This document shows, piece after piece, positions 27,579 through 36,511 of a DNA stretch of 64,000 nucleotides. Source of the stretch: Blautia luti (lineage in GTDB: Bacteria > Bacillota > Clostridia > Lachnospirales > Lachnospiraceae); assembly GCF_033096465.1 (NCBI RefSeq), contig NZ_AP028156.1:708501-772500 (forward strand). The letters run 5' to 3'. Within the stretch, counting starts at the first letter, position 1, and each line of letters begins with the position of its first letter. Both the position numbers and the translations under genes were made by a program. The notes under the pieces were generated by a model. That model searched no databases and was not told where the DNA came from. It worked only from the letters and a program-made list of their open reading frames with translations.

Positions 27579-28328
27579 TTATAACTGTGTGAGCTGCTGA
27601 AGGGCTGACTCGGAGATCAGTTCTCCGTGTTCCTTCAGGAATGCTTCTCCGGAGAGGGTGAAAGCTCTGCCACTGCCGTATTCTGTGAGAATATTGCAGA
27701 TCCGGTTGAATTCCTCAGGAGAGCAGGAAGACTGATGTACTACCAGCTTATAGCTGCTGTCGGAGAGATCCTTGTATAAAGTATTCTCACCTGTGAAATA
27801 GCTGTTCAGTCCGTGGGCAGCTGCAATAACGTCATCCAGTGTGTCAAATTCGTAGAGACGGATCAGGTTCACATCTGCAGCCGGGCTGCTCTGAGCTGTG
27901 TCGCCGGAAGGAGTATCAGACGGAGCTGTCTTCTCTTTCTTCTGTGTACTCTTTACCTTGGCTTCATAGAGTTTCTGGAAAATGTCGATGATGTTGTCAG
28001 CGCCGTCCAGCTCTATGGTATTGGACTGTTCCTTTCCCTTAAACGGAGCAAATTTGGAAAAACGGGTATCCAGTTCTTCCGGATCCTCTACCTTGGTAAT
28101 GATGAGGATGATGCTCTCTGTGCTTACAGGGATGGCTTCTATCATTAATGGGATATTATCAGCTTCAAATCCGAACTGGATCTGTGCCTGCTGCATCATG
28201 TCGCGGAAAAGCTTCTTCGCTTTATCTGTGCCGTAAGCAAGTTCGCTGATGCGGATCTGATGATTCTCCAGATCCTCTCTGGTCAGGGTGCAGCGTATCT
28301 GATTGTCGTTGATCTTTTCTATTTTCAT
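27579..28328 (-). CDS. mecA: Adaptor protein MecA
   Basis: A 249-residue adaptor that delivers substrates to the ClpC ATPase in Firmicutes. The N-terminal domain MKIEKINDNQIRCTLTREDL and the C-terminal ClpC-binding domain (LYEFDTLDDVIAAAHGLN, SSYKLVVHQSS) are typical, joined by a Ser/Thr/Lys-rich linker near residues 125-150. It is monocistronic. A perfect hairpin CCCGTTTTC/GAAAACGGG lies in its 5' leader at 28356-28376. Confidence 0.93.
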   Translation of the reverse strand: MKIEKINDNQIRCTLTREDLENHQIRISELAYGTDKAKKLFRDMMQQAQIQFGFEADNIPLMIEAIPVSTESIILIITKVEDPEELDTRFSKFAPFKGKEQSNTIELDGADNIIDIFQKLYEAKVKSTQKKEKTAPSDTPSGDTAQSSPAADVNLIRLYEFDTLDDVIAAAHGLNSYFTGENTLYKDLSDSSYKLVVHQSSCSPEEFNRICNILTEYGSGRAFTLSGEAFLKEHGELISESALQQLTQL

Positions 28329-28355
28329 GTTCTATCACATCCTGTTCTGTTTACG

Positions 28356-28376
28356 CCCGTTTTCGGAGAAAACGGG
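28356..28376 (-). promoter_or_regulatory. Hairpin in the mecA 5' leader
   Basis: Nine-base perfect inverted repeat with a 3-nt loop about 28 bp upstream of the mecA start codon. It has no T-tract, so it is not a terminator. A role in mRNA stability or translation is inference. Confidence 0.55.
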
Positions 28377-28523
28377 ACATGGCATCGAAATGCTTTGGTT
28401 AAATATAATTATATACACTATATTATATAACAGGAAACTGCAAAATGTAAAGATAAGTAATTTACCTAATTATAAAAATTTTGGGAACAAAATCGAAAAA
28501 AATAAACAAATTGACAAAAGCTC

Positions 28524-28551
28524 TTGCACCCTGTACAGAAGTATGTATAAT
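28524..28551 (+). promoter_or_regulatory. Promoter upstream of the small unknown protein
   Basis: TTGCAC and TATAAT separated by 16 bp. The palindrome CTGTACAG lies in the spacer and may be an operator. A TTGACA at 28511 is too far away (29 bp) to be its -35. Confidence 0.5.
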
Positions 28552-28600
28552 GAAGAACAGGAGAAAACAAAAAGAACCTGCTAAAAGTATTATAACATTT

Positions 28601-28650
28601 CCAGGCCGCGTTACCATTTATTCATCGGCGTTCCTGCCGCGGTAATGCAT
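28601..28650 (+). ncRNA. Structured leader element of unknown function
   Basis: GCGTTACC (28608-28615) pairs with GGTAATGC (28641-28648) and encloses a second stem CGGC/GCCG (28626-28639). The element is GC-rich in an AT-rich gap, lies about 55 bp downstream of a promoter and 60-150 bp ahead of a small gene. It matches no riboswitch class I know. Confidence 0.4.
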
Positions 28651-28706
28651 AGGCATATTTCCCATATAAGATAACCTATAAATGAAAAAGAGATCAGCAG
28701 GGAAAA

Positions 28707-29063
28707 TTGTTTTTTCCGGAACCTGTATGGTGTTTTCTAAAAAATATAAAAAGGAAAGGAGGACAACTTACGGAAAATATATCACGGGCTACTCAGAAAG
28801 ACCTGTGTAAACCATTGGAGAATGAAACAGAGAGCTGTGTCAGGAAAGATCTGAAGAAAGACTTGAAAAAAGAACTGAAAAAAGAACTGAAAGAATACCG
28901 CTCCCAGGGAATTCCACTCTATCTGAATGGAAGACCAAGTTCTCCCAAGTCCATTGCGAAAGCCTGTCAGATCGCAGAGGGCGGTGGTTATATGCGGGAT
29001 TACGTAGAGGATGAAAAAGGACGCATTGCTCGTGTCGATTTCGATTTTATCGAAAACAGATAA
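28707..29063 (+). CDS. Small lysine-rich protein of unknown function
   Basis: I do not recognise this family. The coordinates take a TTG at 28707 (118 residues), but the only strong ribosome-binding site, AAAGGAGG at 28755-28762, is ideally spaced for codon 28770, which is ACG; from there the product has about 97 residues. It contains a charged repeat (KKDLKKELKKELKEY) likely to be a helix, then a compact C-terminal part IPLYLNGRPSSPKSIAKAC and GGGYMRDYVEDEKGRIARVDFDF. No membrane segment or signal peptide is seen when translation starts at 28770. Start assignment is uncertain. Confidence 0.6.
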   Translation: MFFPEPVWCFLKNIKRKGGQLTENISRATQKDLCKPLENETESCVRKDLKKDLKKELKKELKEYRSQGIPLYLNGRPSSPKSIAKACQIAEGGGYMRDYVEDEKGRIARVDFDFIENR

Positions 29064-29069
29064 CCAAAG

Positions 29070-29132
29070 AGGGGCTGTCTGAGATCACATGGAATCTCCC
29101 CCGAGGTCCATAATGCCGCCGGACAGCCTCCA
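29070..29132 (+). other. Branched inverted-repeat structure after the small gene
   Basis: GGGCTGTCTG pairs with CGGACAGCC (about 29119-29128) and encloses a second helix GAGAT/ATCTC. It has no T-tract, so it is a poor terminator and might protect the 3' end of the upstream mRNA. Confidence 0.35.
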
Positions 29133-29232
29133 CAGAAAAGAAGAAATGCATCCGGAGCAGAGGTTTTTGGGTGTTTATAAATATAAAAAAAATATGAACC
29201 GATAATTTGTGCAATACAACTGTAAGGATCTA

Positions 29233-29241
29233 TGGTATAAT
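29233..29241 (+). promoter_or_regulatory. Extended -10 promoter of the GH18 gene
   Basis: TGGTATAAT is a consensus extended -10. No clear -35 is present. The leader to the ATG at 29368 is about 120 nt. Confidence 0.5.
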
Positions 29242-29367
29242 ATAAAAGATAGCGGGGAAGAAGGCAGGATATCCATAAGCGCTCGTGTCAACACGATAAA
29301 ATATCTGAGAACGGAACCCTGGCATTGTATCAGACTATATCGAAACTATACCGAAAGGAAGAAAAAA

Positions 29368-31014
29368 ATGGACAGAAAATATAAGCCTGCATTGGCTGTA
29401 GGAGTTCTGATCCTTCTTGTGGCAGTGATCGGAGTGTTAAGCACAGTGATCATACGCCATATTCCCACCAAGGAGAAAATGGATCTGAATGAATACTATG
29501 GAGAACCGGCAGACGGAGAGGCAGCCCTGATCCTGGGAACAGAGCAGCTGGAAGAGAGAGGCCTGGTAGACGGCGATAAGATATATCTGCCGCTGGATGT
29601 AGTAAACACATATCTGAACCAGAGATATTACTGGGATTCAGCTAACCAGCAGGTACTTTATGCCACACCGTCAGAACTGACCACTGCACTGGCAGCTTCA
29701 GAGCCGGGAGACCAGGTATGGCTGAAAAATGATACGGTTTACCTGAACCTGTCATATGTACAGCAGTATACGGATATTGATGCCTACATATATAAGGATC
29801 CTTACCGTGTGGCCATCCAGTATCAGTTTGATCAGATAAAAACAGTCACAGTTAATAAGAAGACAGCAATACGCTACCGGGGCGGAATTAAATCCAAAGT
29901 CCTTACCACGGTAGCCAAGGGAACCCGGCTTCGCCTGATCGAGGAACTGGAGGACTGGGATCAGGTTGCCACAGATGACGGTTATATCGGATATGTAGAG
30001 AAAAAGAAAGTTGGGGATGTGTCACAGACAGTGATCGACCGTACTTTCCAGAGTGAAGAATATACTTATATTACCATGGATACTCCGGTAAATATGGTAT
30101 GGCATCAGGTTACATCCACAGATGCCAACGCATATTTCGCAGATGCCACAGCCAATATGACCGGGGTAAATGTGATCTCACCTACCTGGTTTTATCTGAC
30201 AGATACAGCAGGAAATATTGCCAATATTTCCAGTGCAGATTATGTATCTCAGGCTCATGAGAAGGGACTGCAGGTATGGGGACTGATCGATAATTTCACA
30301 CAGGATGTGAGCACAACAGAAACCCTGGCCAGTACTGCAGCCAGACAGAATATCATCAGCCAGCTGATCCAGGCGGCTGTCAGTGTGGGAATGGATGGAA
30401 TTAATGTGGATTTTGAATCTCTCAGTGAAGATGTGGGAATTCACTTCCTGGAATTCTTAAGAGAGCTTTCTATAGAGTGCCATAAGAACAATCTGGTACT
30501 TTCTGTAGACAATCCGGTTCCCGAGGATTTCACCAGCCATTATGACCGTGCAGAACAGGGACGTGTGGTGGACTATGTGATCATTATGGGATATGATGAG
30601 CACTACGTTGGTTCTGAAGCTGGTTCCGTTGCCTCTCTTCCATGGGTAGAGAAGGGAATCCAGGATACACTGGAAGAAGTTCCTGCAGAACGTGTGATCA
30701 ATGCAATTCCATTTTATACCAGACTGTGGAATACCACAGGAGGTGCAGTGACCAGTGAGGCTATTGGAATGGATCAGGCGCAGCAGGTGATCGCTGAGAA
30801 TAATGTGGAAACCTACTGGGATAAGACTACTTCCCAGAATTATGGAACGTATGATGTGGATAATTCCACATACCAGATCTGGCTGGAAGATTCCCAGTCC
30901 ATTGCCGAGAAAGTGAAGCTGGTGTCCAAATATGGACTGGCAGGTGTTTCTGCATGGAAGCTGGGATTCGAGAACAGTGGAATCTGGCAGGTGATTACTG
31001 ACAATCTGAACTGA
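29368..31014 (+). CDS. Membrane-anchored GH18 family glycoside hydrolase with SH3 domain
   Basis: A 548-residue exported enzyme with an N-terminal anchor helix (ALAVGVLILLVAVIGVLSTVI), a copper-amine-oxidase-N-like region (YLPLDVVNTYLNQRYYWD), a bacterial SH3 domain (AIRYRGGIKSKVLTTVAKGT) and a C-terminal GH18 barrel. The catalytic motif DGINVDFES gives the acid residue as Glu350. The domain arrangement resembles spore- or wall-active N-acetylglucosaminidases (YaaH/SleL/YdhD class), and cwlD follows. I place the start at 29368 (GGAAG upstream); the frame is open from 29209. Confidence 0.85.
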   Translation: MDRKYKPALAVGVLILLVAVIGVLSTVIIRHIPTKEKMDLNEYYGEPADGEAALILGTEQLEERGLVDGDKIYLPLDVVNTYLNQRYYWDSANQQVLYATPSELTTALAASEPGDQVWLKNDTVYLNLSYVQQYTDIDAYIYKDPYRVAIQYQFDQIKTVTVNKKTAIRYRGGIKSKVLTTVAKGTRLRLIEELEDWDQVATDDGYIGYVEKKKVGDVSQTVIDRTFQSEEYTYITMDTPVNMVWHQVTSTDANAYFADATANMTGVNVISPTWFYLTDTAGNIANISSADYVSQAHEKGLQVWGLIDNFTQDVSTTETLASTAARQNIISQLIQAAVSVGMDGINVDFESLSEDVGIHFLEFLRELSIECHKNNLVLSVDNPVPEDFTSHYDRAEQGRVVDYVIIMGYDEHYVGSEAGSVASLPWVEKGIQDTLEEVPAERVINAIPFYTRLWNTTGGAVTSEAIGMDQAQQVIAENNVETYWDKTTSQNYGTYDVDNSTYQIWLEDSQSIAEKVKLVSKYGLAGVSAWKLGFENSGIWQVITDNLN

Positions 31015-31058
31015 AGATCTGATCATAATTAACACAAAAGAAAAAGCATGATGCTAAA

Positions 31059-31104
31059 AACACCCTCTGAGACATATATTGAAATGAATATGCCAGGGGG
31101 TGTT
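31059..31104 (+). promoter_or_regulatory. Hairpin covering the cwlD ribosome-binding site
   Basis: AACACCCTCTG (31059-31069) pairs over 11 positions with CAGGGGGTGTT (31094-31104). The right arm contains the AGGGGG ribosome-binding site of cwlD. It may also end transcription of the GH18 gene, as ATTATATT follows. Confidence 0.6.
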
Positions 31105-31110
31105 ATTATA

Positions 31111-31809
31111 TTGAAGAAATATGGGATAGAACTGGCTATGGCATGTCTGCTGCTTCTGAGTTTCTATATTCTTTCCAGGGAAGCAGCACAGACTGCAGGA
31201 AATATGAGCAGATCTGAGAGTTCACAGGTGATACTGGTAGATGCAGGCCACGGCGGTGCAGATCCGGGAATGATCGGTGTGGGAGGACTGGAGGAGAAGG
31301 GGATCAATCTGGAGATTGCCCTGAAACTGAAAAAAGTTCTGGAAGAGAAAGGATTTGCGGTGCTCATGACCCGTGAGAAGGATCAGGGACTGTATGATGA
31401 AGATTCCAGAAATCAGAAGGCGCAGGATATGCAGCGAAGGATCGCGCTGATCCGTGAGAATTCCCCGGTGCTGTGTGTAAGCATTCATCAGAACAGTTAT
31501 CAGGATCCGGCTGTATATGGACCGCAGGTCTTTTATTATGAAGATTCTGCCCAGGGAAAGACACTGGCAGAGCTGATCCAGACAGAACTGAACACCCGGC
31601 TGGAAGTAAAAAGGCCCCGTTCCCCGAAAGGGAATAAGACCTATTATCTGCTGAAGAGAAGTGAAAGTGTGCTAAATATTGTGGAATGTGGCTTTCTTAC
31701 AAACCAGGAAGAAGCTGGTCTTCTGCAGCAGGAAGAGTATCAGCAGAAGATAGCACAGGCAGTGGCAGAGGGGATCTGTACATATTTGCGGGAAGATACT
31801 TTTAAATAA
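31111..31809 (+). CDS. cwlD: N-acetylmuramoyl-L-alanine amidase, CwlD-like
   Basis: A 232-residue Amidase_3 enzyme with one N-terminal helix (ELAMACLLLLSFYILS). In spore formers CwlD cuts stem peptides from cortex peptidoglycan so that muramic lactam can form. Zinc ligands are His47 (DAGHGG), a Glu at 61 or 62 and His126 (SIHQNSY); the catalytic Glu is Glu192 (VECGFL). I choose the TTG at 31111, ten bases after AGGGGG and directly before the typical KKYGIEL anchor; an ATG at 31048 has no ribosome-binding site and would add a segment that codes through the hairpin. Confidence 0.88.
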   Translation: MKKYGIELAMACLLLLSFYILSREAAQTAGNMSRSESSQVILVDAGHGGADPGMIGVGGLEEKGINLEIALKLKKVLEEKGFAVLMTREKDQGLYDEDSRNQKAQDMQRRIALIRENSPVLCVSIHQNSYQDPAVYGPQVFYYEDSAQGKTLAELIQTELNTRLEVKRPRSPKGNKTYYLLKRSESVLNIVECGFLTNQEEAGLLQQEEYQQKIAQAVAEGICTYLREDTFK

Positions 31810-31887
31810 AAAAGATATTTGCTATACTGTTAAAAACTGGTATATGGTTTTCAGAATTTTCCGAAATGAGCCGGCATACGGAAGAAA

Positions 31888-31917
31888 TTACAGATCAGCC
31901 ATACCGTGTGCTATAAT
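31888..31917 (+). promoter_or_regulatory. Promoter of the membrane-protein pair
   Basis: TTACAG and TATAAT separated by 18 bp, about 40 bp upstream of the ATG at 31958. Confidence 0.55.
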
Positions 31918-31957
31918 CAGAAACAGTGAAAAGTGAATAAAATACAGGAGGATAATT

Positions 31958-33943
31958 ATGCTTGGCATTATTTACCTGATCCTGTCAGTGCTGATCGGAT
32001 ATGAAATCTCCGGGATTCTGACAGGACCGAAAGAAATCAGTACGGATACCAACCGCATCTGGCTGGTACTTCCTGCCTCCTTTGGCACAGGGATTCTTGT
32101 TGTCACATGGGCAGTTTATATTATTTCCTGGTTTGCCAGTGTGACTGGAGGATCAGACAGACCTCTCCTTTACGGAAACCTGATCGTGCTGTCGGCAGCA
32201 GTGCTGATTCTGGCATTCCTGCTATACAGAAGGAAAAAGAAAGCACAGCCCATGAAGCCGGAATCCATGGTCACTGACAGGAGCCGTTTCAGGAAAGAAC
32301 TGGTATTTTTCGGAATCCTGCTGGTCTTTATTACATATATGATGTTTTATGTGTTTTATATTAAAGACGGAGTGATGTATGCAGGGCTGACAGTATGTAG
32401 CGATTATGCACCCCATACTGCCATGATGAGATCCTTTTCCCTGGGAAATAATTTCCCGACCCAGTATCCGCATTTCGGAGGAGCGGATGTGAAGTATCAT
32501 TTTATGTTTCAGTTCCTGGCTGGAAATCTGGAGTATCTGGGACTGCGGCTGGACCTGGCCTATAATCTGCTCAGTATCGGATCCCTGCTGGGATTTCTTA
32601 TGCTGCTGTATGAGTTGGCACTGCGGATCACAGGCAGGATGTGCTGCGGAATATGGACGATCATTCTTTTCTTTTTCAGAAGTGGAATGGCATTCTGGCG
32701 TTTTCTGTGGGAGCATCTGCAGGCAGGAGACCTGCTGACAGTTCTGCAGGAGAATACTGCATTTATCGGCTACACAGAGAATGAGAACTGGGGTCTTTGG
32801 AACTTTAATGTATATCTGAACCAGAGACATCTGGCATTCGGACTTCTGCTGGTGACTCTGGCGTTATATCTGTTTATGGACTGGCTGGAAGCAGGAATCT
32901 CCCATGAGGAAAAAGGCCTGCAGTGGCTGGGAAAGCGGTTCACTGCGCCGGAGGCCTGGAAATGCCGTCAGCCGGAGAAAGCACTGTTTATGGGACTGTT
33001 CCTGGGACTGGGAGCATTCTGGAACGGTGCAGCTGTGATCGGCGGACTTCTGATCCTTATGGGATTTGCCATTTTTTCTGATGGTAAACTGGATTATCTG
33101 ATCACTGCCCTGGTGACGGTTTTCTTTTCTTTTCTGCAGACGAAGATTTTTATCCGGGGAAGTGCCATGGGATTTCAGTTGTATCTGGGATTTCTGGCAG
33201 AGGAGAAAACACCCTGGGGCGTGGTGAAGTACCTGTTCTGGATGGGCGGGATCTTTTTCCTGGGGTTGCTTGGTCTGGTGGTATTTCTGCGCAGAAAGGG
33301 AAGGGTACTGGCTGTCAGCTTCCTGATCCCGACCATTTTTGCATTTACCATTCTCATGACTGTGGATATCAATGTGAACCACAAGTATATTATGATCTCC
33401 TATGCTTTCCTGGGAATCCTCTGGGCATGGGCAGTGTGCAGCCTGTGGAGGGGAAAGGTCATAAAGAAGATCCTGGCGGTGGTTCTGGCTGTATGCCTGA
33501 CAGTGACTGGTGTCTACGACTTTGTGGTAATATTGAAAGGCAACGGTTACGGACACAGGATCGCCATCAATATGAACAGCGAACTTACCGCATGGCTGGC
33601 TGAGAATCTGGATAAAAATGATCTTCTGCTTACGCCTGAATACAGTATCAATGAAGTGACGATGTCCGGAGTGATGTTGTACTGCGGATGGCCGTATTAT
33701 GCATGGTCAGCAGGATATGATACGTATTACAGGGCTGCTCAGGCAGTGACGATTTATACCACTTCTGACAGTGAGCTTCTGAAGAATCTGGTAAAGCAGG
33801 AGAAGATCACCTACATTCTCTACGAAGAGGATTCCCAGTTCGAAGGACAGGACTGCAGGGAAGATGTGATCGCAGAGAATTATGAACTGGTATATGAGAA
33901 CCCCGGCGGTTCCATCCGGATCTATAAAACTTCAGAATCATAA
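31958..33943 (+). CDS. Polytopic membrane protein, probable GT-C-type glycosyltransferase
   Basis: A 661-residue protein with about twelve hydrophobic segments and a soluble C-terminal tail. The first large outer loop is TVCSDYAPHTAMMRSFSLGNNFPTQYP, with Asp and His residues in the position of the acidic catalytic loop of GT-C enzymes, and KYHFMFQFLAG follows. The C-terminal part (TAWLAENLDKNDLLLTPEY, then ITYILYEED) resembles the tail of the next gene, so the two are probably distant paralogues. AGGAGGATA precedes the ATG. The family name and substrate are not certain. Confidence 0.6.
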   Translation: MLGIIYLILSVLIGYEISGILTGPKEISTDTNRIWLVLPASFGTGILVVTWAVYIISWFASVTGGSDRPLLYGNLIVLSAAVLILAFLLYRRKKKAQPMKPESMVTDRSRFRKELVFFGILLVFITYMMFYVFYIKDGVMYAGLTVCSDYAPHTAMMRSFSLGNNFPTQYPHFGGADVKYHFMFQFLAGNLEYLGLRLDLAYNLLSIGSLLGFLMLLYELALRITGRMCCGIWTIILFFFRSGMAFWRFLWEHLQAGDLLTVLQENTAFIGYTENENWGLWNFNVYLNQRHLAFGLLLVTLALYLFMDWLEAGISHEEKGLQWLGKRFTAPEAWKCRQPEKALFMGLFLGLGAFWNGAAVIGGLLILMGFAIFSDGKLDYLITALVTVFFSFLQTKIFIRGSAMGFQLYLGFLAEEKTPWGVVKYLFWMGGIFFLGLLGLVVFLRRKGRVLAVSFLIPTIFAFTILMTVDINVNHKYIMISYAFLGILWAWAVCSLWRGKVIKKILAVVLAVCLTVTGVYDFVVILKGNGYGHRIAINMNSELTAWLAENLDKNDLLLTPEYSINEVTMSGVMLYCGWPYYAWSAGYDTYYRAAQAVTIYTTSDSELLKNLVKQEKITYILYEEDSQFEGQDCREDVIAENYELVYENPGGSIRIYKTSES

Positions 33944-33972
33944 ATAACAGATCGCAAAGGAGGATATTACCA

Positions 33973-36210
33973 ATGAAACGACTGGCACCACGTGTGCTTC
34001 TGGCAGCTGCTCTTATGGGGCTGTCTGTATTTTTACTAAAAGGAGATGTATGGACATTCTGGACCTGGTGGATTCTGGCATTTCTCATGGGAATGCTTGC
34101 CATGCCTGTGACCGGGATCCTGTTTGCAGGGTTTGAAGATAAAGGGTGGATGTTTTCAAAGGTTCTGGCCATTGCAGTGGCTGGATTTCTCACCTGGTTT
34201 CTGGTAGCTGTGAAGCTCATTCCGTTTACAGCAGTGACCTGTATCGTAGTGTGCCTGGTATGTGCAGCTGTATGTATCCTGCTTTATCGCAGTCAGCAGA
34301 AGAAAGGCATTGATTGTTTACCTGAGGGAAAAGCAGAACTGATCTTCTGGGAGGAAATCCTGTTTTTCGCAGTATTTCTGATGTGGACCTATCTGGCCGG
34401 ATTCAGACCCCAGGCATATGGAACAGAGAAATTCATGGATTATGGTTTTATGGAAGCCATGATGCGGAGCACTACGCTTCCTGCAAAAGATCTGTGGTAT
34501 TCGGAAGGAACTATCAATTACTATTACGGTGGTCAGTATTTCGCGGTATTTCTCACGAAGATTACAGGCAGCCGGGTTGAGCTGACCTATAATCTTATGA
34601 GAACTTTTGTGGCGGCTTTCGCTTTTGTATTTCCATTTTCTCTGATACATCAGATGGCAGTGGACAAGCTGGGGAAGGATCTTACAGGAAAGAAACGTTG
34701 TGTACCTGCTTTATCCGGAATTCTTGCGGGAATTTCTGTATCTATTGCGGGAAACATGCATTATGTGGTTTACTGCAAGATCATTCCGTGGATCCAGACA
34801 CTGCAGGGGAAGAAACCAGACAGTTACTGGTTCCCGGATGCTACCAGATATATCGGTTATAATCCGGATGTGCCGGATAAGACCATTCATGAATTTCCGT
34901 GCTATTCCTTTGTGCTGGGAGATCTTCATGCGCATGTGGTGAACGTGATGTTTGTTCTGTTCCTGACAGGTCTGTTGTATGCATGGATGAAGAGCGTCAG
35001 GGAGAAAGAGGCAGTGGTGGAGAGAAATCATGGAGTGAATTTCTGGAGAAGACAGCTTCTCATGCCTCATATCCTGCTGGCAGCAGTGCTGATCGGAATG
35101 TTTCGGTTTACCAATTACTGGGATTTTATTATTTACTTCGTAGTGGCGGGAGGAACCATCCTTTTCGCAAATATTATCCGGTTCCAGGGAAAGATAAAGA
35201 AGGTTCTGGCAGTGACTATCGCCCAGGCTGTGGAGATCATAGTGGTATCCTATCTGGTGATACTGCCTTTTACATTGAAATTTGATACCATGTTCCAGGG
35301 AGTGGGAATTGCACAGTATCACTCCATGATCCATCAGCTTCTGATACTGTGGGGGCTTCCGGCAGTGTTGACAGTACTTCTGATCATCTGCATTCTGTGG
35401 GAGAAGCTGCGAGGCGGCCAGAACCGGGGATTGTACCGGCTGATGAAAGCGATTGATCTCCCGGATCTTTTCGCTATTATCATGGGACTGTGTGCCATAG
35501 GTCTTGTACTGATCCCGGAATTTGTTTATGTAAGGGATATTTACGAGAATGGAAATGCCAGGGCCAATACCATGTTCAAGCTTACCTATCAGGCTTATAT
35601 ACTTTTCGGTATGACTATGGGATACGGAATCTTCCGGATGCTGGTGACTGCCAGACAGAAAGTATTTAAAATATTCTCTGTGGTGGGACTGGTGCTTCTG
35701 TGCTGGACTTTTGGCTATTTCGGCAACAGTATCAATGCATGGTTTGGAAATGTGCTGGATCCGTCAGGATATAAAGGCCTGGATGCGACGTCTTTCCTGG
35801 AGAATGATTTCGCGGAAGATGCATCTGCCATCCGCTGGATGAAGGAGAATATAAAGGATTCACCGGTAATCCTGGAAGCCAACGGAGACAGTTACACAGA
35901 TTATGAGCGTGTCTCTGCAATGACAGGTCTTCCGACTGTACTGGGCTGGTATGTACATGAATGGCTCTGGAGGAATGACACTGCAGACCTGAATGAAAAG
36001 AGCGCGGACATCGAGAAGATCTACACATCCACAGACCAGAGCGAGGTGGAAGAACTTCTGAAGAAATATAATGTGGAGTATATCTTCGTAGGATCTACAG
36101 AGAGAGAAAAATACGCAGATACACTGAACGAAGAAGTCCTGAACTCCTGCGGAACCGTGGTATTCCGGGATGAGGAGTATGGTACTTATATTATTAAAGT
36201 TAATAAGTAA
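33973..36210 (+). CDS. DUF2298 (YYY-type) membrane protein, probable GT-C glycosyltransferase
   Basis: A 745-residue multi-spanning protein. Motifs INYYYGGQYFAVFLTKI, PCYSFVLGDLHAHVVN, NYWDFIIYF and ARANTMFKLTYQAYILFG are characteristic of the DUF2298 family of archaeal and bacterial membrane proteins. A soluble tail follows (WMKENIKDSPVILEANGDSY, then YNVEYIFVGSTEREKY). It starts 29 bp after the preceding membrane protein with AAAGGAGG. A role in transferring lipid-linked sugars is inference from the fold. Confidence 0.75.
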   Translation: MKRLAPRVLLAAALMGLSVFLLKGDVWTFWTWWILAFLMGMLAMPVTGILFAGFEDKGWMFSKVLAIAVAGFLTWFLVAVKLIPFTAVTCIVVCLVCAAVCILLYRSQQKKGIDCLPEGKAELIFWEEILFFAVFLMWTYLAGFRPQAYGTEKFMDYGFMEAMMRSTTLPAKDLWYSEGTINYYYGGQYFAVFLTKITGSRVELTYNLMRTFVAAFAFVFPFSLIHQMAVDKLGKDLTGKKRCVPALSGILAGISVSIAGNMHYVVYCKIIPWIQTLQGKKPDSYWFPDATRYIGYNPDVPDKTIHEFPCYSFVLGDLHAHVVNVMFVLFLTGLLYAWMKSVREKEAVVERNHGVNFWRRQLLMPHILLAAVLIGMFRFTNYWDFIIYFVVAGGTILFANIIRFQGKIKKVLAVTIAQAVEIIVVSYLVILPFTLKFDTMFQGVGIAQYHSMIHQLLILWGLPAVLTVLLIICILWEKLRGGQNRGLYRLMKAIDLPDLFAIIMGLCAIGLVLIPEFVYVRDIYENGNARANTMFKLTYQAYILFGMTMGYGIFRMLVTARQKVFKIFSVVGLVLLCWTFGYFGNSINAWFGNVLDPSGYKGLDATSFLENDFAEDASAIRWMKENIKDSPVILEANGDSYTDYERVSAMTGLPTVLGWYVHEWLWRNDTADLNEKSADIEKIYTSTDQSEVEELLKKYNVEYIFVGSTEREKYADTLNEEVLNSCGTVVFRDEEYGTYIIKVNK

Positions 36211-36217
36211 GAAGGTG

Positions 36218-36255
36218 AAAAAATGGCGGCAGTTGTGCCGCCATTTTATAATTTT
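36218..36255 (+). terminator. Terminator of the membrane-protein pair
   Basis: AAAATGGCGGCA and TGCCGCCATTTT form a perfect 12-bp stem with a 4-nt loop, followed by ATAATTTT. Confidence 0.9.
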
Positions 36256-36267
36256 ACAGGAAATTAT

Positions 36268-36360
36268 AAGCCCTCCGGGCAGGATCGCACTGCGGCGGAG
36301 AGGAATTATGTCATTGAAGTGACCCGCCGCAGGCGGAGAATCCTGCAAGTAGGAGTCCTT
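36268..36360. ncRNA. GC-rich structured intergenic element of unknown function
   Basis: GCAGGAT (36279-36285) pairs with ATCCTGC (36340-36346), GCGGCGG (36292-36298) with CCGCCGC (36324-36330), and GTCA with TGAC in the loop. The nested stem stands out against AT-rich flanks. It follows a strong terminator and precedes the promoter-like region of sua5, without a T-tract of its own. Its role is unknown. Confidence 0.45.
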
Positions 36361-36511
36361 CTTACATTGCGATGGATAGAAATTCAATTAATTTTTGATA
36401 TTTAGAGACAAATATGGAAAAATCGTGTACAATAACAATTGTGGAAAAAAAAAGCAACAAATGAAATAAATCAATAAACAAAAGAAAGTAACAAAAGAAA
36501 GCAGGAATAAA

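Noticed and set aside
28511..28516. TTGACA as -35 for the TATAAT at 28546
   Set aside because: The spacing is 29 bp, far outside the usable range; TTGCAC at 28524 fits better.
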